A program made the position numbers and the translations under genes. From Robbsia sp050955065 (GTDB taxonomy: Bacteria > Pseudomonadota > Gammaproteobacteria > Burkholderiales > Burkholderiaceae), in contig JBPBQT010000104.1 of the NCBI GenBank assembly GCA_050955065.1, forward strand, positions 1 through 18,046: a stretch of DNA of 18,046 nt, read 5' to 3'. Positions 1-7,127 of the stretch are shown one piece after another. Numbering within the stretch: the first letter of the stretch is position 1; every line of letters starts with the position of its first letter. Below the pieces are notes generated by a model. The model did no database searches. It saw only the letters and a list, made by a program, of their open reading frames with translations, and was not told where the DNA came from.

Positions 1-232
1 AGACGACCGCCGCCGCGACGCCCTGCGCCGCGACGGCGTCGAGGAACGCATGCGCATCGAAACGCTCGCCGCGCAGCGCGACGAAGAGGTCGCCGGGGCC
101 GACGGTCCGGCTGTCGGTGGACACGCGCGCAAATGGCGTGGCGCCCGCGCCGACGACGACGGCGCCGTCGATCCATCGCGCCGCCTGTTCCAGCGTGAGC
201 GGCGTCATTGAGGTCGTGACTGAATCGGTCAT
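1..232 (-). CDS. murF: MurF, UDP-MurNAc-tripeptide:D-Ala-D-Ala ligase, N-terminal part (cut by window edge)
   Basis: Only the first 77 codons lie in the window; the rest continues beyond position 1. MurF is the cytoplasmic ATP-dependent ligase that adds D-Ala-D-Ala to UDP-MurNAc-tripeptide, the last cytoplasmic step of the peptidoglycan precursor. The visible part has the N-terminal UDP-substrate-binding signature of Mur ligases: STDSRTVGPGDLFVALRGER at about residues 38-57, followed by a FDAHAFLDAVA stretch. The P-loop and ligase domains are outside the window. The ATG (232-230) overlaps the murE stop in an ATGA, the usual arrangement for translational coupling. The identification rests on this motif plus the position directly after murE, the normal dcw order. 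A second in-frame ATG lies eight codons in, so the exact start is slightly uncertain. Confidence 0.93.
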   Translation of the reverse strand, partial: MTDSVTTSMTPLTLEQAARWIDGAVVVGAGATPFARVSTDSRTVGPGDLFVALRGERFDAHAFLDAVAAQGVAAAVV

Positions 233-2028
233 TCGTGCTCCCGGTGAGTGGCCCGGGCGGCAAGCGCCAGTTGGGCATGGTCCTGATCCGAGAACGGTCG
301 TTTCTTGCCCATGATTTCCTGCGTGGCCTCGTGGCCCTTGCCGGCCAGCAGCACGACATCCTCGCGTCGCGCCGAGCGAATGGCCTGCAGGATCGCGCTG
401 GCGCGATCCTCGATGCGGCGCACGCGCTCCCCCGCGGGCACGGCGGCGCGCACATCGCCGGTGCGCGCATCCGTCGCCGCATTTGCCGTCACATTCGCCA
501 CGTTTGCCTTCCCGGCCGTCGTTTCCTGCACCACGCCGGCGGCGATCTGATCGATGATCGCCGCCGGCGCTTCGCCGCGCGGATTGTCGCTGGTCAGCAC
601 CACCGCATGGGCGAGGCGCGCCGCCACGGCGCCCATCAGCGGCCGCTTTCCTGCGTCCCGCTCGCCGCCACAGCCGAAGACGACGCGCAATTCGCCGCCC
701 CGTGCCCGCGCCACCGGGCGCAACGCCAGCAACGTCTTCTCGAGCGCATCGGGCGTGTGCGCGTAATCGATCACGACCAGCGGCTCGTCGTGCTGCGGCC
801 GGCCGCCCAGGCGCTGCATGCGTCCCACGACCGGCTGCAAACGGGAAAGCGCGCCCAGCGCGGCGCGCCACGCGGCCGGTTCGAGCATGCCTGCGGCCGC
901 GTCACCCGCCGGATGCTTGCGCAGCCACTGCGCCGCCAGCAACGCACCCAGCACGCCGAGCAGATTCGACACATTGAATTCGCCCAGCGTCGCGACCTCG
1001 ACCGCGATGGCGGGCGGGACGCTGCGATCGCCGTCGGCACCGTCGCCCGTCTTGTCATGCCCCGTCACGCATACGGTCAGCGCGGTGCCGCCCGCGACGG
1101 TCGCGCGAATGTCGGTGGCGTGGAGATGACAGGTGGCCGGCACGGCGGCCGGCGGCGCACCGATCCCGTACGCCACCGTCGGCAGCGTGCCGTCGAGTTG
1201 CCGCAGCAACCGCACGCCGGCCGGATCGTCCCGGTTCACCACCGCGCAACGCAGGCCCGGCCAGTCGAACAGACGCGCCTTGGCGGCCTCGTAAGCGGCC
1301 ATCGTGCCGTGATAGTCGAGGTGATCCTGGCTCAGGTTCGTGAATACCGCGATATCGAAGGCCGTGCCGTTCACACGCCCCTGGTGCAGCGCGTGCGACG
1401 AGACTTCCATCGCCACCGCCGCGGCCCCGTCGCGGCGTACCGCGGCCAGGGACTGCTGCAACTGCGCCGCATTCGGCGTCGTGAAACCGGTGGGCACCAG
1501 CTTGTCCGGCAAGCCCACGCCGAGCGTGCCGATCGTCGCCGTGCGCACTCCGAGCGTCGCCAGCGCGAGCGCGATCCACTGCGTCAGCGAGGTCTTGCCG
1601 TTGGTTCCGGTCACGCCGATCATCGTCATCTGCCGGCTCGGCTCGCCGTACCAGGCGCTTGCGATCGGGCCGGCCAGCGCGTCGAGCCCCGGTACCGGCA
1701 GGACCGGCGTGTCCCCGAAGTCCGCGGGCGGGCTCGCGTCACGCGGCTGCAACAGCACCGCCGCCGCACCACGCGCGATCGCATCGCCGACATGCGAACG
1801 GTTGTCGGCGCCATCGACCGCATAAGCGAGAAACCCGTCGCCGGGCCGTACCGCGCGACTGTCGGTGCGCAGGTCCGCTGCCCCGCGCAGCCTGTCGCGC
1901 AGCCAGTCCAGCGCCCGCGCGACCCCGTCGGCGTTCGCGCTCGCGGCCGGACGGCCCGCCGGGGCGTCGGCCCTGCCGTTGGCCGGTTCGCCGGTCGGCA
2001 GCGGGGCGGCGTTCACCGGGCGCGTCAT
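229..2028 (-). CDS. murE: MurE, UDP-MurNAc-L-Ala-D-Glu:meso-diaminopimelate ligase
   Basis: MurE adds meso-diaminopimelate to UDP-MurNAc-L-Ala-D-Glu in the cytoplasm, using ATP. Visible elements are the N-terminal LRTDSRAVRPGDGFLAY motif (about 53-69), the P-loop GVTGTNGKTS (138-147), TTPNAAQLQ (183-191), EVSSHALHQGRV (208-219), NLSQDHLDYHG (231-241), a Lys near residue 250 (EAAKARLF) at the usual place of the carbamylated lysine, DYAHTPDALEK (421-431), and DNPR (481-484). DNPR is the signature of diaminopimelate rather than lysine specificity. At 599 residues it is about 100 longer than typical MurE (roughly 490-510). The excess lies in a Pro/Ala-rich N-terminal extension (1-35), a Gly/Asp-rich insert near 322-337 and an Ala/Thr/Val-rich insert after DNPR (about 501-532). 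The ATG overlaps the ftsI stop as ATGA. Confidence 0.97.
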   Translation of the reverse strand: MTRPVNAAPLPTGEPANGRADAPAGRPAASANADGVARALDWLRDRLRGAADLRTDSRAVRPGDGFLAYAVDGADNRSHVGDAIARGAAAVLLQPRDASPPADFGDTPVLPVPGLDALAGPIASAWYGEPSRQMTMIGVTGTNGKTSLTQWIALALATLGVRTATIGTLGVGLPDKLVPTGFTTPNAAQLQQSLAAVRRDGAAAVAMEVSSHALHQGRVNGTAFDIAVFTNLSQDHLDYHGTMAAYEAAKARLFDWPGLRCAVVNRDDPAGVRLLRQLDGTLPTVAYGIGAPPAAVPATCHLHATDIRATVAGGTALTVCVTGHDKTGDGADGDRSVPPAIAVEVATLGEFNVSNLLGVLGALLAAQWLRKHPAGDAAAGMLEPAAWRAALGALSRLQPVVGRMQRLGGRPQHDEPLVVIDYAHTPDALEKTLLALRPVARARGGELRVVFGCGGERDAGKRPLMGAVAARLAHAVVLTSDNPRGEAPAAIIDQIAAGVVQETTAGKANVANVTANAATDARTGDVRAAVPAGERVRRIEDRASAILQAIRSARREDVVLLAGKGHEATQEIMGKKRPFSDQDHAQLALAARATHREHE

Positions 2029-3986
2029 CGCGCCACCTTGGCCGTCGGCTCGTCACGGTGCAACGATGCCTGCACGATATGCGCCGTTGCAGCCTCGTGC
2101 GTGATATGCATCACCGGCTTGGCGGCATTGGGATGGGCCGCGTTCGGATGGGCCGTGCCGGGTTTGGCGACGTTCGACTTGGCCACCGGCCTGGCCGCAG
2201 CCGGCGCGCTGGCGGACAGATCCGCGGCCGCGGCTGCGTCCACGGTCTGCTTGACCTGGTTGTCCGGCGCGACGTTCATCGCACGCAGGATCTCGCCGGC
2301 GATCGACGAGAACACGGGTCCCGACACCTGACCGCCGAAGTGCTTGCCGCCCCGGGGATCGTCGACCGACACCGCGACGATGATCCGCGGATTGGACATC
2401 GGCGCGATGCCGACGAACGACGCGCGGTAGCGGGACTTGTCGTAACCCCGGCCGAAATGCTTGTACGCGGTGCCGGTCTTGCCGCCGACGCGATAGCCCG
2501 GCACCTGCGCCTGCGGCGCGGTACCGCCCGGTGCGACCACCGTCTCCAGCATCTTGCGCACTTCCGCGACCGTTTGCGGCTCGAAAACCTGCGCCCCCTG
2601 CGCCGGCGGCGCGTCGAGCTTGTAGATCGACAGCGGCAGCAGGCGGCCATTGTTCGTGAAGACCGTGTACGCATGCGCGAGCTGGAACAGCGACACCGAC
2701 AGGCCATAACCGTACGACATCGTCGCCTGCTCGATGCGGCGCCAGCTCTTCCATGGCCGCAACCGCCCCGACACCGCGCCCGGGAAGCCGACGTTCGGCG
2801 CGAGGCCCAGTCCGACGCTGGTGTACATGTCCCACATTTCCTCGGGACGCAGCTGCATCGCGATCTTGCTGGTGCCCACGTTGCTCGACTTCTGGATCAC
2901 GCCCGCCACGTTCAGCGTGCCGAAGTTCGAATCGTCGGTGATCTGCGCGCCGTCCAGCGTATAGCGCCCCGGCGACGTGTTGACGATCGTCGTCGGCGTC
3001 ACGCGGTGCAGGTCGAGCGCCAGCGAAATCGTGAACGGCTTCATGATCGAGCCGGGTTCGAACGTATCGGTGAACACGCGGTTGCGCAGCTGCTCGCCGG
3101 TCAGGTGCGTCCGGTCGTTCGGGTTGTAGGTCGGATAGTTCGCGAGCGCCAGCACCTCGCCGGTCTGCGCATCGACCACCATCGCCGCGCCCGCCGCGGC
3201 CTTGTTGCTGACCACGGCGTTCTTCAATTCCGTGAAGGTGATGTACTGGATCTTGCTGTCGATCGACAGACTGATGTCCTTGCCGTCGCGCGGCACCGCC
3301 AGCTCGTCGACGTCCTGGACCACGTGCCCCATCCGGTCCTTGATGACGCGCCGGCTCCCGGGCGTGCCGATCAGGCCCTTCTGCTGGCTCAGCTCGACGC
3401 CTTCCTGGCCCTCGTCCTCGACGTTCGTGAACCCCACCAGATGCGCGGTGATCTCGCCTTCGGGATAGAAGCGCTTGTATTCCTTGCGTGCGTAGAGACC
3501 GGGGATGTCGAGCGCCGCCACCTTGTCCGCCACGTCGATCGGCACCTGCCGCTTGATGTAGACGAAGGAGCTGTTGCGCGCGAGCTTGCCGCGCAGTTCC
3601 TTCGGATCGATATCGAGCAATGCCCCCAGCGTCGAGCGTTTCGCCGCCGACAGATCCTCGGGCACATCCTCCGGAATCGCCCAGATCGCCCGCACCGGCA
3701 ACGTGGTGGCCAGCACCAGACCGTCGCGGTCGAGGATCTTGCCGCGGCTTGCAGGCAGTTCCAGCGTGCGCTCGAAACGGCTCGCGCCCTGCTTGCGGTA
3801 GAACGCGTTGCCGGGACCCTGAATCCACAGTGCGCGCGCGGCCAGGCCGGCGAACGCGAGGAACACCAGGAAGACCAGAAATTTGGAGCGCCACAGGGGC
3901 AGCGAGACCGACAGCATCGGGCTCGACGAATACTGCACGCCGCGAGCGTTGCGACTCACGCGAATCGGATCCGGTTTTTTCTTCAT
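2025..3986 (-). CDS. ftsI: FtsI (PBP3), septal peptidoglycan transpeptidase
   Basis: This is the class B penicillin-binding protein that cross-links septal peptidoglycan in the periplasm, working with FtsW, FtsL, FtsB and FtsQ. The architecture is a short cytoplasmic N-terminus, one membrane segment (about 34-54), a PBP dimerisation domain starting with RGKILDRDGLVLA (81-93), and a transpeptidase domain. All three active-site motifs are intact: SIMK (313-316, catalytic Ser313), SSN (367-369) and KTGT (503-506). The 653 residues exceed the usual 580-600 because of an Ala/Pro-rich tail (about 575-653) with a repeated HPNAA unit (613-622). The gene shares 1 bp with ftsL upstream and 4 bp (ATGA) with murE downstream. 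Confidence 0.97.
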   Translation of the reverse strand: MKKKPDPIRVSRNARGVQYSSSPMLSVSLPLWRSKFLVFLVFLAFAGLAARALWIQGPGNAFYRKQGASRFERTLELPASRGKILDRDGLVLATTLPVRAIWAIPEDVPEDLSAAKRSTLGALLDIDPKELRGKLARNSSFVYIKRQVPIDVADKVAALDIPGLYARKEYKRFYPEGEITAHLVGFTNVEDEGQEGVELSQQKGLIGTPGSRRVIKDRMGHVVQDVDELAVPRDGKDISLSIDSKIQYITFTELKNAVVSNKAAAGAAMVVDAQTGEVLALANYPTYNPNDRTHLTGEQLRNRVFTDTFEPGSIMKPFTISLALDLHRVTPTTIVNTSPGRYTLDGAQITDDSNFGTLNVAGVIQKSSNVGTSKIAMQLRPEEMWDMYTSVGLGLAPNVGFPGAVSGRLRPWKSWRRIEQATMSYGYGLSVSLFQLAHAYTVFTNNGRLLPLSIYKLDAPPAQGAQVFEPQTVAEVRKMLETVVAPGGTAPQAQVPGYRVGGKTGTAYKHFGRGYDKSRYRASFVGIAPMSNPRIIVAVSVDDPRGGKHFGGQVSGPVFSSIAGEILRAMNVAPDNQVKQTVDAAAAADLSASAPAAARPVAKSNVAKPGTAHPNAAHPNAAKPVMHITHEAATAHIVQASLHRDEPTAKVAR

Positions 3987-4324
3987 CAGCGCGATCCCGG
4001 CACGGCTTTCGCCGCGGCACCCGATGCCGGCAGCGGTGCCGGGGCGATCTGCGCGGGGCTGCCGTCCATGTTCAGATACTGCGTGCGGCCGGCTGCCACC
4101 GCATCCATGCCGAGCTTGTTACGGCTGTTTTCCTCGATGCGCGAAGTTTTCGACAACGCGCTCTGCTCGTACTGCAGGCGCGTCCAGTCCTGCGCCAGAT
4201 TGCGCTGCAGCGACTGGGCATGCTCGAGCTGGACGAAGATGCGGCGCTGTTGATAGGTCGAATTGACGACCGACAACGCGCAACACACCAGGATCAGCAG
4301 AAGGAAGCTGTCGAGACGGCTCAC
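3986..4324 (-). CDS. ftsL: FtsL, divisome membrane protein
   Basis: A small single-pass divisome protein of 112 residues that forms a complex with FtsB and FtsQ and helps activate FtsWI. The sequence shows a short N-terminus, a membrane helix at about 7-23 (FLLLILVCCALSVV) and then a charged, Gln-rich coiled-coil-like stretch (about 25-70), the normal FtsL layout. An Ala/Pro-rich tail (about 89-112) is extra. FtsL sequences diverge strongly, so position between rsmH and ftsI is the main support. Translation probably starts at GTG (4324-4322), which overlaps the rsmH stop as GTGA. The stop shares one base with the ftsI ATG. Confidence 0.93.
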   Translation of the reverse strand: MSRLDSFLLLILVCCALSVVNSTYQQRRIFVQLEHAQSLQRNLAQDWTRLQYEQSALSKTSRIEENSRNKLGMDAVAAGRTQYLNMDGSPAQIAPAPLPASGAAAKAVPGSR

Positions 4325-5349
4325 GCGCTCACCTTTTCGGCAATGCGCATGACGGCCGAGCGCGCCCGCGGGTTCGACGCGACCTCGGCGTCGCTCGCGC
4401 GCAGCCGGCCCAGGCGCTTCATCGGCGGCGCGGGAATGTCGACGGCGCGCAGCGGCAGGCGACGATCGAGCTCGGGCGCGGACGAATGCTTGTGCATGAA
4501 TTGCTTGACGATGCGATCCTCGAGCGAATGAAAGCTGATCACCACCAGACGGCCGCCCTGCTCCAGGGCGTCCAGCGCGGCCTCGAGCGTCACCTGCAGT
4601 TCCGCAAGCTCTTGATTGACGTGAATCCGTAGAGCCTGAAAGGTGCGGGTGGCCGGGTTCTGGCCTTTCTCGCGAGTCTTGACGGTGTGCGCCACGAGCG
4701 CGGCAAGCTCGCCTGTACGGGCGAGAGGACCGCGCTGTTCGGATTCCGCCCGGCGAGCAACAATCGCCTTTGCAATCTGAAAAGCAAACCGTTCTTCCCC
4801 ATAGTCTCGTATCACCTTGGTCAATTCATCGAGCGATGCCCGCGCCAGCCAGTCGGCCGCGGACTCACCGCGTGTGGGGTCCATGCGCATGTCCAACGGA
4901 CCATCGAAGCGGAAACTGAACCCGCGCGCCGGATCGTCGACCTGCGGCGAGGACACGCCCAGATCCAGCAGAATGCCGGACACCCGGCCAATGCCGCGCT
5001 CCGCCAGCGCGGGAGCCAGCGAGGCGAAGCTGTCATGAACGATGTCGAAACCTGCATGCGCATCGGCCGTGTGGGTGGGGGTTGGATCCGAACCGGCCTT
5101 GCAGGGGGGCGAGGCGGCGGCGGCGCGTGACGCGATCAGCGCCTCGGCGACAGCGATCGCCTCGGGGTCCTTGTCGAAAGCCAGCAGGCGTCCGGGACGC
5201 GACAACCGGCTCAGAATCGCCCTGCTGTGACCGCCGCGGCCGAACGTACCGTCGACGTAGGCGCCATCGGCACGCCACACCAACGCATCAACCGCATCAT
5301 CGAGCAACACCGTTCGGTGCTGGAAAGTCATATCAGCCGCATTTGGCAT
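4321..5349 (-). CDS. rsmH: RsmH (MraW), 16S rRNA m4C1402 methyltransferase
   Basis: This SAM-dependent methyltransferase makes the N4 methylation of C1402 in 16S rRNA. Seen in the sequence are FQHRTVLLDDAVDAL (9-23), the SAM loop YVDGTFGRGGHSRAIL (31-46), FDKDPEA (58-64), ILLDLGVSSPQVDDPARGFSF (126-146), RMDPTRGESAADWL (155-168), and the C-terminal VISFHSLEDRIVKQFM block. All family blocks are present. At 342 residues it is longer than the usual 310-320 because of an insert (about 74-101: Ala-rich, then Pro/Thr/His-rich) between the second SAM-binding segment and FDIVHDSF. The ATG at 5349 follows an AAGGCG purine stretch; a second ATG seven codons in (MTFQHRT) is an alternative start. The gene lies 17 bp after mraZ. 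Confidence 0.96.
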   Translation of the reverse strand: MPNAADMTFQHRTVLLDDAVDALVWRADGAYVDGTFGRGGHSRAILSRLSRPGRLLAFDKDPEAIAVAEALIASRAAAASPPCKAGSDPTPTHTADAHAGFDIVHDSFASLAPALAERGIGRVSGILLDLGVSSPQVDDPARGFSFRFDGPLDMRMDPTRGESAADWLARASLDELTKVIRDYGEERFAFQIAKAIVARRAESEQRGPLARTGELAALVAHTVKTREKGQNPATRTFQALRIHVNQELAELQVTLEAALDALEQGGRLVVISFHSLEDRIVKQFMHKHSSAPELDRRLPLRAVDIPAPPMKRLGRLRASDAEVASNPRARSAVMRIAEKVSA

Positions 5350-5366
5350 GTGTTCACGCCTTGCGG

Positions 5367-5795
5367 CTAAAAACTGAAATTCTTGAGAGCGTCAGGCATG
5401 CCTTGCGCCATCGCGGCCTGCTCCTTCGCAGCGTAGGTTTGCGCATCCCATATTTCGAAATGACTGCCCATCCCCAACAGCATGACGTCCTTCTCGAGGT
5501 TCGCGGCAAGCCGCAACTCGGGTGAAATCAACACGCGGTTCGTCCCATCCATTTCGACATCGGACGCGTTCCCGAGAAAGATCCTACGCCACCAGTGCGC
5601 ATCCATCGGCAAGGCGGCGATCCTGGCGCGGAAGATTTCCCATTCCGGACGAGGGAAAAAAAGCAGGCAGCCATCCGGGTGCTTGGTAAGGGTGACACGA
5701 CCCTCGGCCTGTTCCCGGAGCGCATCCCGATGCCGGGCAGGAACCGACATCCGCCCCTTCGCATCGAGTGTCAGCGCCGATGCTCCCTGGAACAC
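5367..5795 (-). CDS. mraZ: MraZ, dcw cluster transcriptional regulator
   Basis: MraZ is a ring-forming DNA-binding protein with two AbrB/SpoVT-like half domains that represses its own promoter and so the dcw cluster. The 142-residue protein has both DxxxR signatures: DAKGR (11-15) in the first half and DGTNR (83-87) in the second. The start chosen is GTG at 5795-5793, giving an N-terminus of (M)FQGASALTLDAKGRMSVPA and the normal family length. It is preceded by AGGAG with a 6-nt spacer. The frame stays open to an ATG at 5936, but that extension is not family-like and would overlap the promoter and operator. It is the first gene of the dcw transcript, 17 bp before rsmH. Confidence 0.96.
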   Translation of the reverse strand: MFQGASALTLDAKGRMSVPARHRDALREQAEGRVTLTKHPDGCLLFFPRPEWEIFRARIAALPMDAHWWRRIFLGNASDVEMDGTNRVLISPELRLAANLEKDVMLLGMGSHFEIWDAQTYAAKEQAAMAQGMPDALKNFSF

Positions 5796-5801
5796 GCCTT
5801 T

Positions 5802-5806
5802 CTCCT
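5802..5806 (-). promoter_or_regulatory. Ribosome binding site deciding the mraZ start
   Basis: AGGAG on the minus strand, 6 nt before the GTG at 5795. It supports the internal GTG over the longer open frame starting at 5936. Confidence 0.8.
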
Positions 5807-5868
5807 GTCGATCCCACTTGAACCACGCGAAACGGCCTCTGGGACAGGTCCGGATGAGGAAGTTTTTG

Positions 5869-5906
5869 CACAGAAAATTGCACTTTTCTGCACCTTTTCC
5901 CACTTT
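5869..5906 (-). promoter_or_regulatory. mraZ: Candidate MraZ operator: GTG-centred boxes at 10-bp spacing
   Basis: On the minus strand three near-identical units, AAAGTGGGAA, AAGGTGCAGA and AAAGTGCAAT, follow each other with exact 10-bp spacing (GTG cores at plus-strand CAC 5901, 5891 and 5881). A weaker fourth core (CTGTGC, CAC at 5869) lies 12 bp on. MraZ proteins are known to bind TGGGN or AAAGTG-type direct repeats with a helical-turn period before mraZ; the first unit here contains TGGGA. The first box overlaps the -10 element and the others lie downstream of it, which fits autorepression. Confidence 0.75.
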
Positions 5907-5930
5907 AAGGGATGCATCGGGTGTGGTCAA
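5902..5930 (-). promoter_or_regulatory. Sigma-70-like promoter of the dcw cluster (Pmra)
   Basis: Minus strand -35 TTGACC (plus 5925-5930; five of six to TTGACA) and -10 TAAAGT (plus 5902-5907; four of six to TATAAT), separated by 17 bp. It lies about 107 bp before the mraZ GTG, and its -10 overlaps the first MraZ-type box. Confidence 0.7.
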
Positions 5931-6371
5931 GCACACGCTCGCGTTTTAGCGCAATTTTTACCCGTCAGAACAATGACTTAGCTTTATGAAGCGCCGATGC
6001 TTCGAAAAAAATTCAGCAAAATTAACGCGATACGGCGGGTATCGAATGTTTTTGATGAATGCGCGAACATGGATGGCGAAGCGAAAAGGCGAGAATTGCA
6101 GGGAGGTTGCATGCAGAAACGGGCATATCGCCGTGCATTGCCTTCAGATTCCAGGACGGGTGTACGGGCCGGATGACCGGTAAGAATAACGTGCAGGAAT
6201 TTCGCTATCCTGTCGGCGGACCGGGTCCGACATCGGAGGCGCCCCGTGCCGCCCTCCCAGCGTGACGGAGCAATGAGAGCATTCGGCAAGGCGGCGGGGC
6301 GGCGGGGCGGCGACCATCCGTACAAGCGTCATGCCGTATCGCGTCGCATCCTCGGATGGCGGCTGCAGACG
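5931..6371. other. 441-bp gene-free stretch between coq7 and the dcw promoter
   Basis: No convincing protein gene is seen on either strand. The part next to the promoter (about 5940-6060) is clearly richer in A and T than its surroundings, with A-tracts such as the run at 6004-6011, and may act as upstream promoter DNA. A G-rich triplet repeat (GGCGGGGCGGCGGGGCGGCG, 6293-6312) lies near the coq7 end. One 21-codon plus-strand reading frame (6111-6176) has a good Shine-Dalgarno sequence (GGGAGG, 4 nt before ATG) but no other support. No terminator with a T-run was found after coq7. Confidence 0.6.
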
Positions 6372-7001
6372 TCAAATGTAATATGCGGTCCGCGTCATCA
6401 CCTTGGACATCGCCCGCATCGCCGCGGTCAGCGGGAACGGCAAATCGGCACCGCCGGCTTCCATCGCGGAGCGGGCATGCTTCATTTCATCGGTGCGCAT
6501 CTGCTCGACCACCGCGCGCGACGCCGTATCGCCCGCAGGCAGACTTTCCAGATGACTGTCGAGATGATGCTCGACCTGCCGCTCCGTCTCGGCCATGAAA
6601 CCCAGGCTGGCGCGATCCCCCATGCGCCCGGCGATAAAACCGATCGCCAGCGACCCCGTATACCACAACGGGTTGAGCAGGCTTGGACGCCCGCCCAGCG
6701 CCTCGATGCGCGCGGCCGTCCAGGCCAGGTGATCCTCCTCTTCCTCCGCCGCCACCGCGAACGCCTGTTTCAGCTTCTCCGAGCGAGTCGCCAGCTTCTG
6801 CGCCTGGTAGAGCGCCTGCGCGCACACCTCGCCGACGTGATTGACCCGCATCAACGCGCCGGCATGCTGTCGTTCCTCCTGCGTCAGCGCCGCGTCATCC
6901 ATTTCGAGATCGGCTCCGGGATAGGGACGCGCGGTCCGTGTCACGCCGGTCAATGACCGCAATCCGCGGTCGAACTCGCCAATCAGTTTATCCAGCAACA
7001 T
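6372..7001 (-). CDS. coq7: Coq7-type 2-polyprenyl-3-methyl-6-methoxy-1,4-benzoquinone monooxygenase
   Basis: Coq7 is a membrane-associated di-iron hydroxylase for a late ring hydroxylation in ubiquinone synthesis. The iron-ligand pattern of the ferritin-like family is visible in two halves: HVGEVCAQALY with EEEEDHLAW in the first, and ETERQVEHHLDSHL with DEMKHARSAM in the second. The start chosen is ATG at 7001 (MLLDKLIGEFDRGLRSLTG), giving 209 residues, close to family length. It is preceded by AGGGGAAGG about 3-6 nt upstream. The frame extends to 7055, but the extra 18 residues are not family-like. The gene reads toward the dcw cluster and is separated from it by the gene-free stretch, so it probably has its own transcript. 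Confidence 0.94.
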   Translation of the reverse strand: MLLDKLIGEFDRGLRSLTGVTRTARPYPGADLEMDDAALTQEERQHAGALMRVNHVGEVCAQALYQAQKLATRSEKLKQAFAVAAEEEEDHLAWTAARIEALGGRPSLLNPLWYTGSLAIGFIAGRMGDRASLGFMAETERQVEHHLDSHLESLPAGDTASRAVVEQMRTDEMKHARSAMEAGGADLPFPLTAAMRAMSKVMTRTAYYI

Positions 7002-7065
7002 CGCCTTCCCCTGTTTTGAGCTATTGGCAGATGGTACTGCGATGCCGGCCGGCACGCACCGTTTT

Positions 7066-7123
7066 GCACGGCGCCCGCTCGCACGGCGCCCGCTCGCACG
7101 GCGCCCGCTCGCACGGCGCCCGC
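7066..7123. repeat. 15-bp tandem repeat, 3.9 copies
   Basis: Three perfect copies of GCACGGCGCCCGCTC (7066-7080, 7081-7095, 7096-7110) plus 13 bases of a fourth (7111-7123). It starts five bases after the fadD stop codon and ends about 64 bp before the coq7 ATG. Each unit contains the palindrome GGCGCC. The length is a multiple of three, but no real gene reads through it. Confidence 0.95.
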
Positions 7124-7127
7124 GACG

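Noticed and set aside
1659..4253. Open plus-strand frame of about 860 codons opposite ftsI and murE
   Set aside because: The opposite-strand genes have full catalytic motifs; this frame is Arg/His-rich with no family-like segment, a GC-skew artefact.
5796..5936. Upstream extension of mraZ to an ATG at 5936
   Set aside because: The extra 47 residues are not MraZ-like and would cover the promoter and operator; the GTG at 5795 has AGGAG at good spacing.
5988..6003. Hairpin GAAGC/GCTTC followed by an A-run
   Set aside because: The stem is only 5 bp and the run is A on the plus strand; on the minus strand the T-run precedes the stem, so it is not a terminator.
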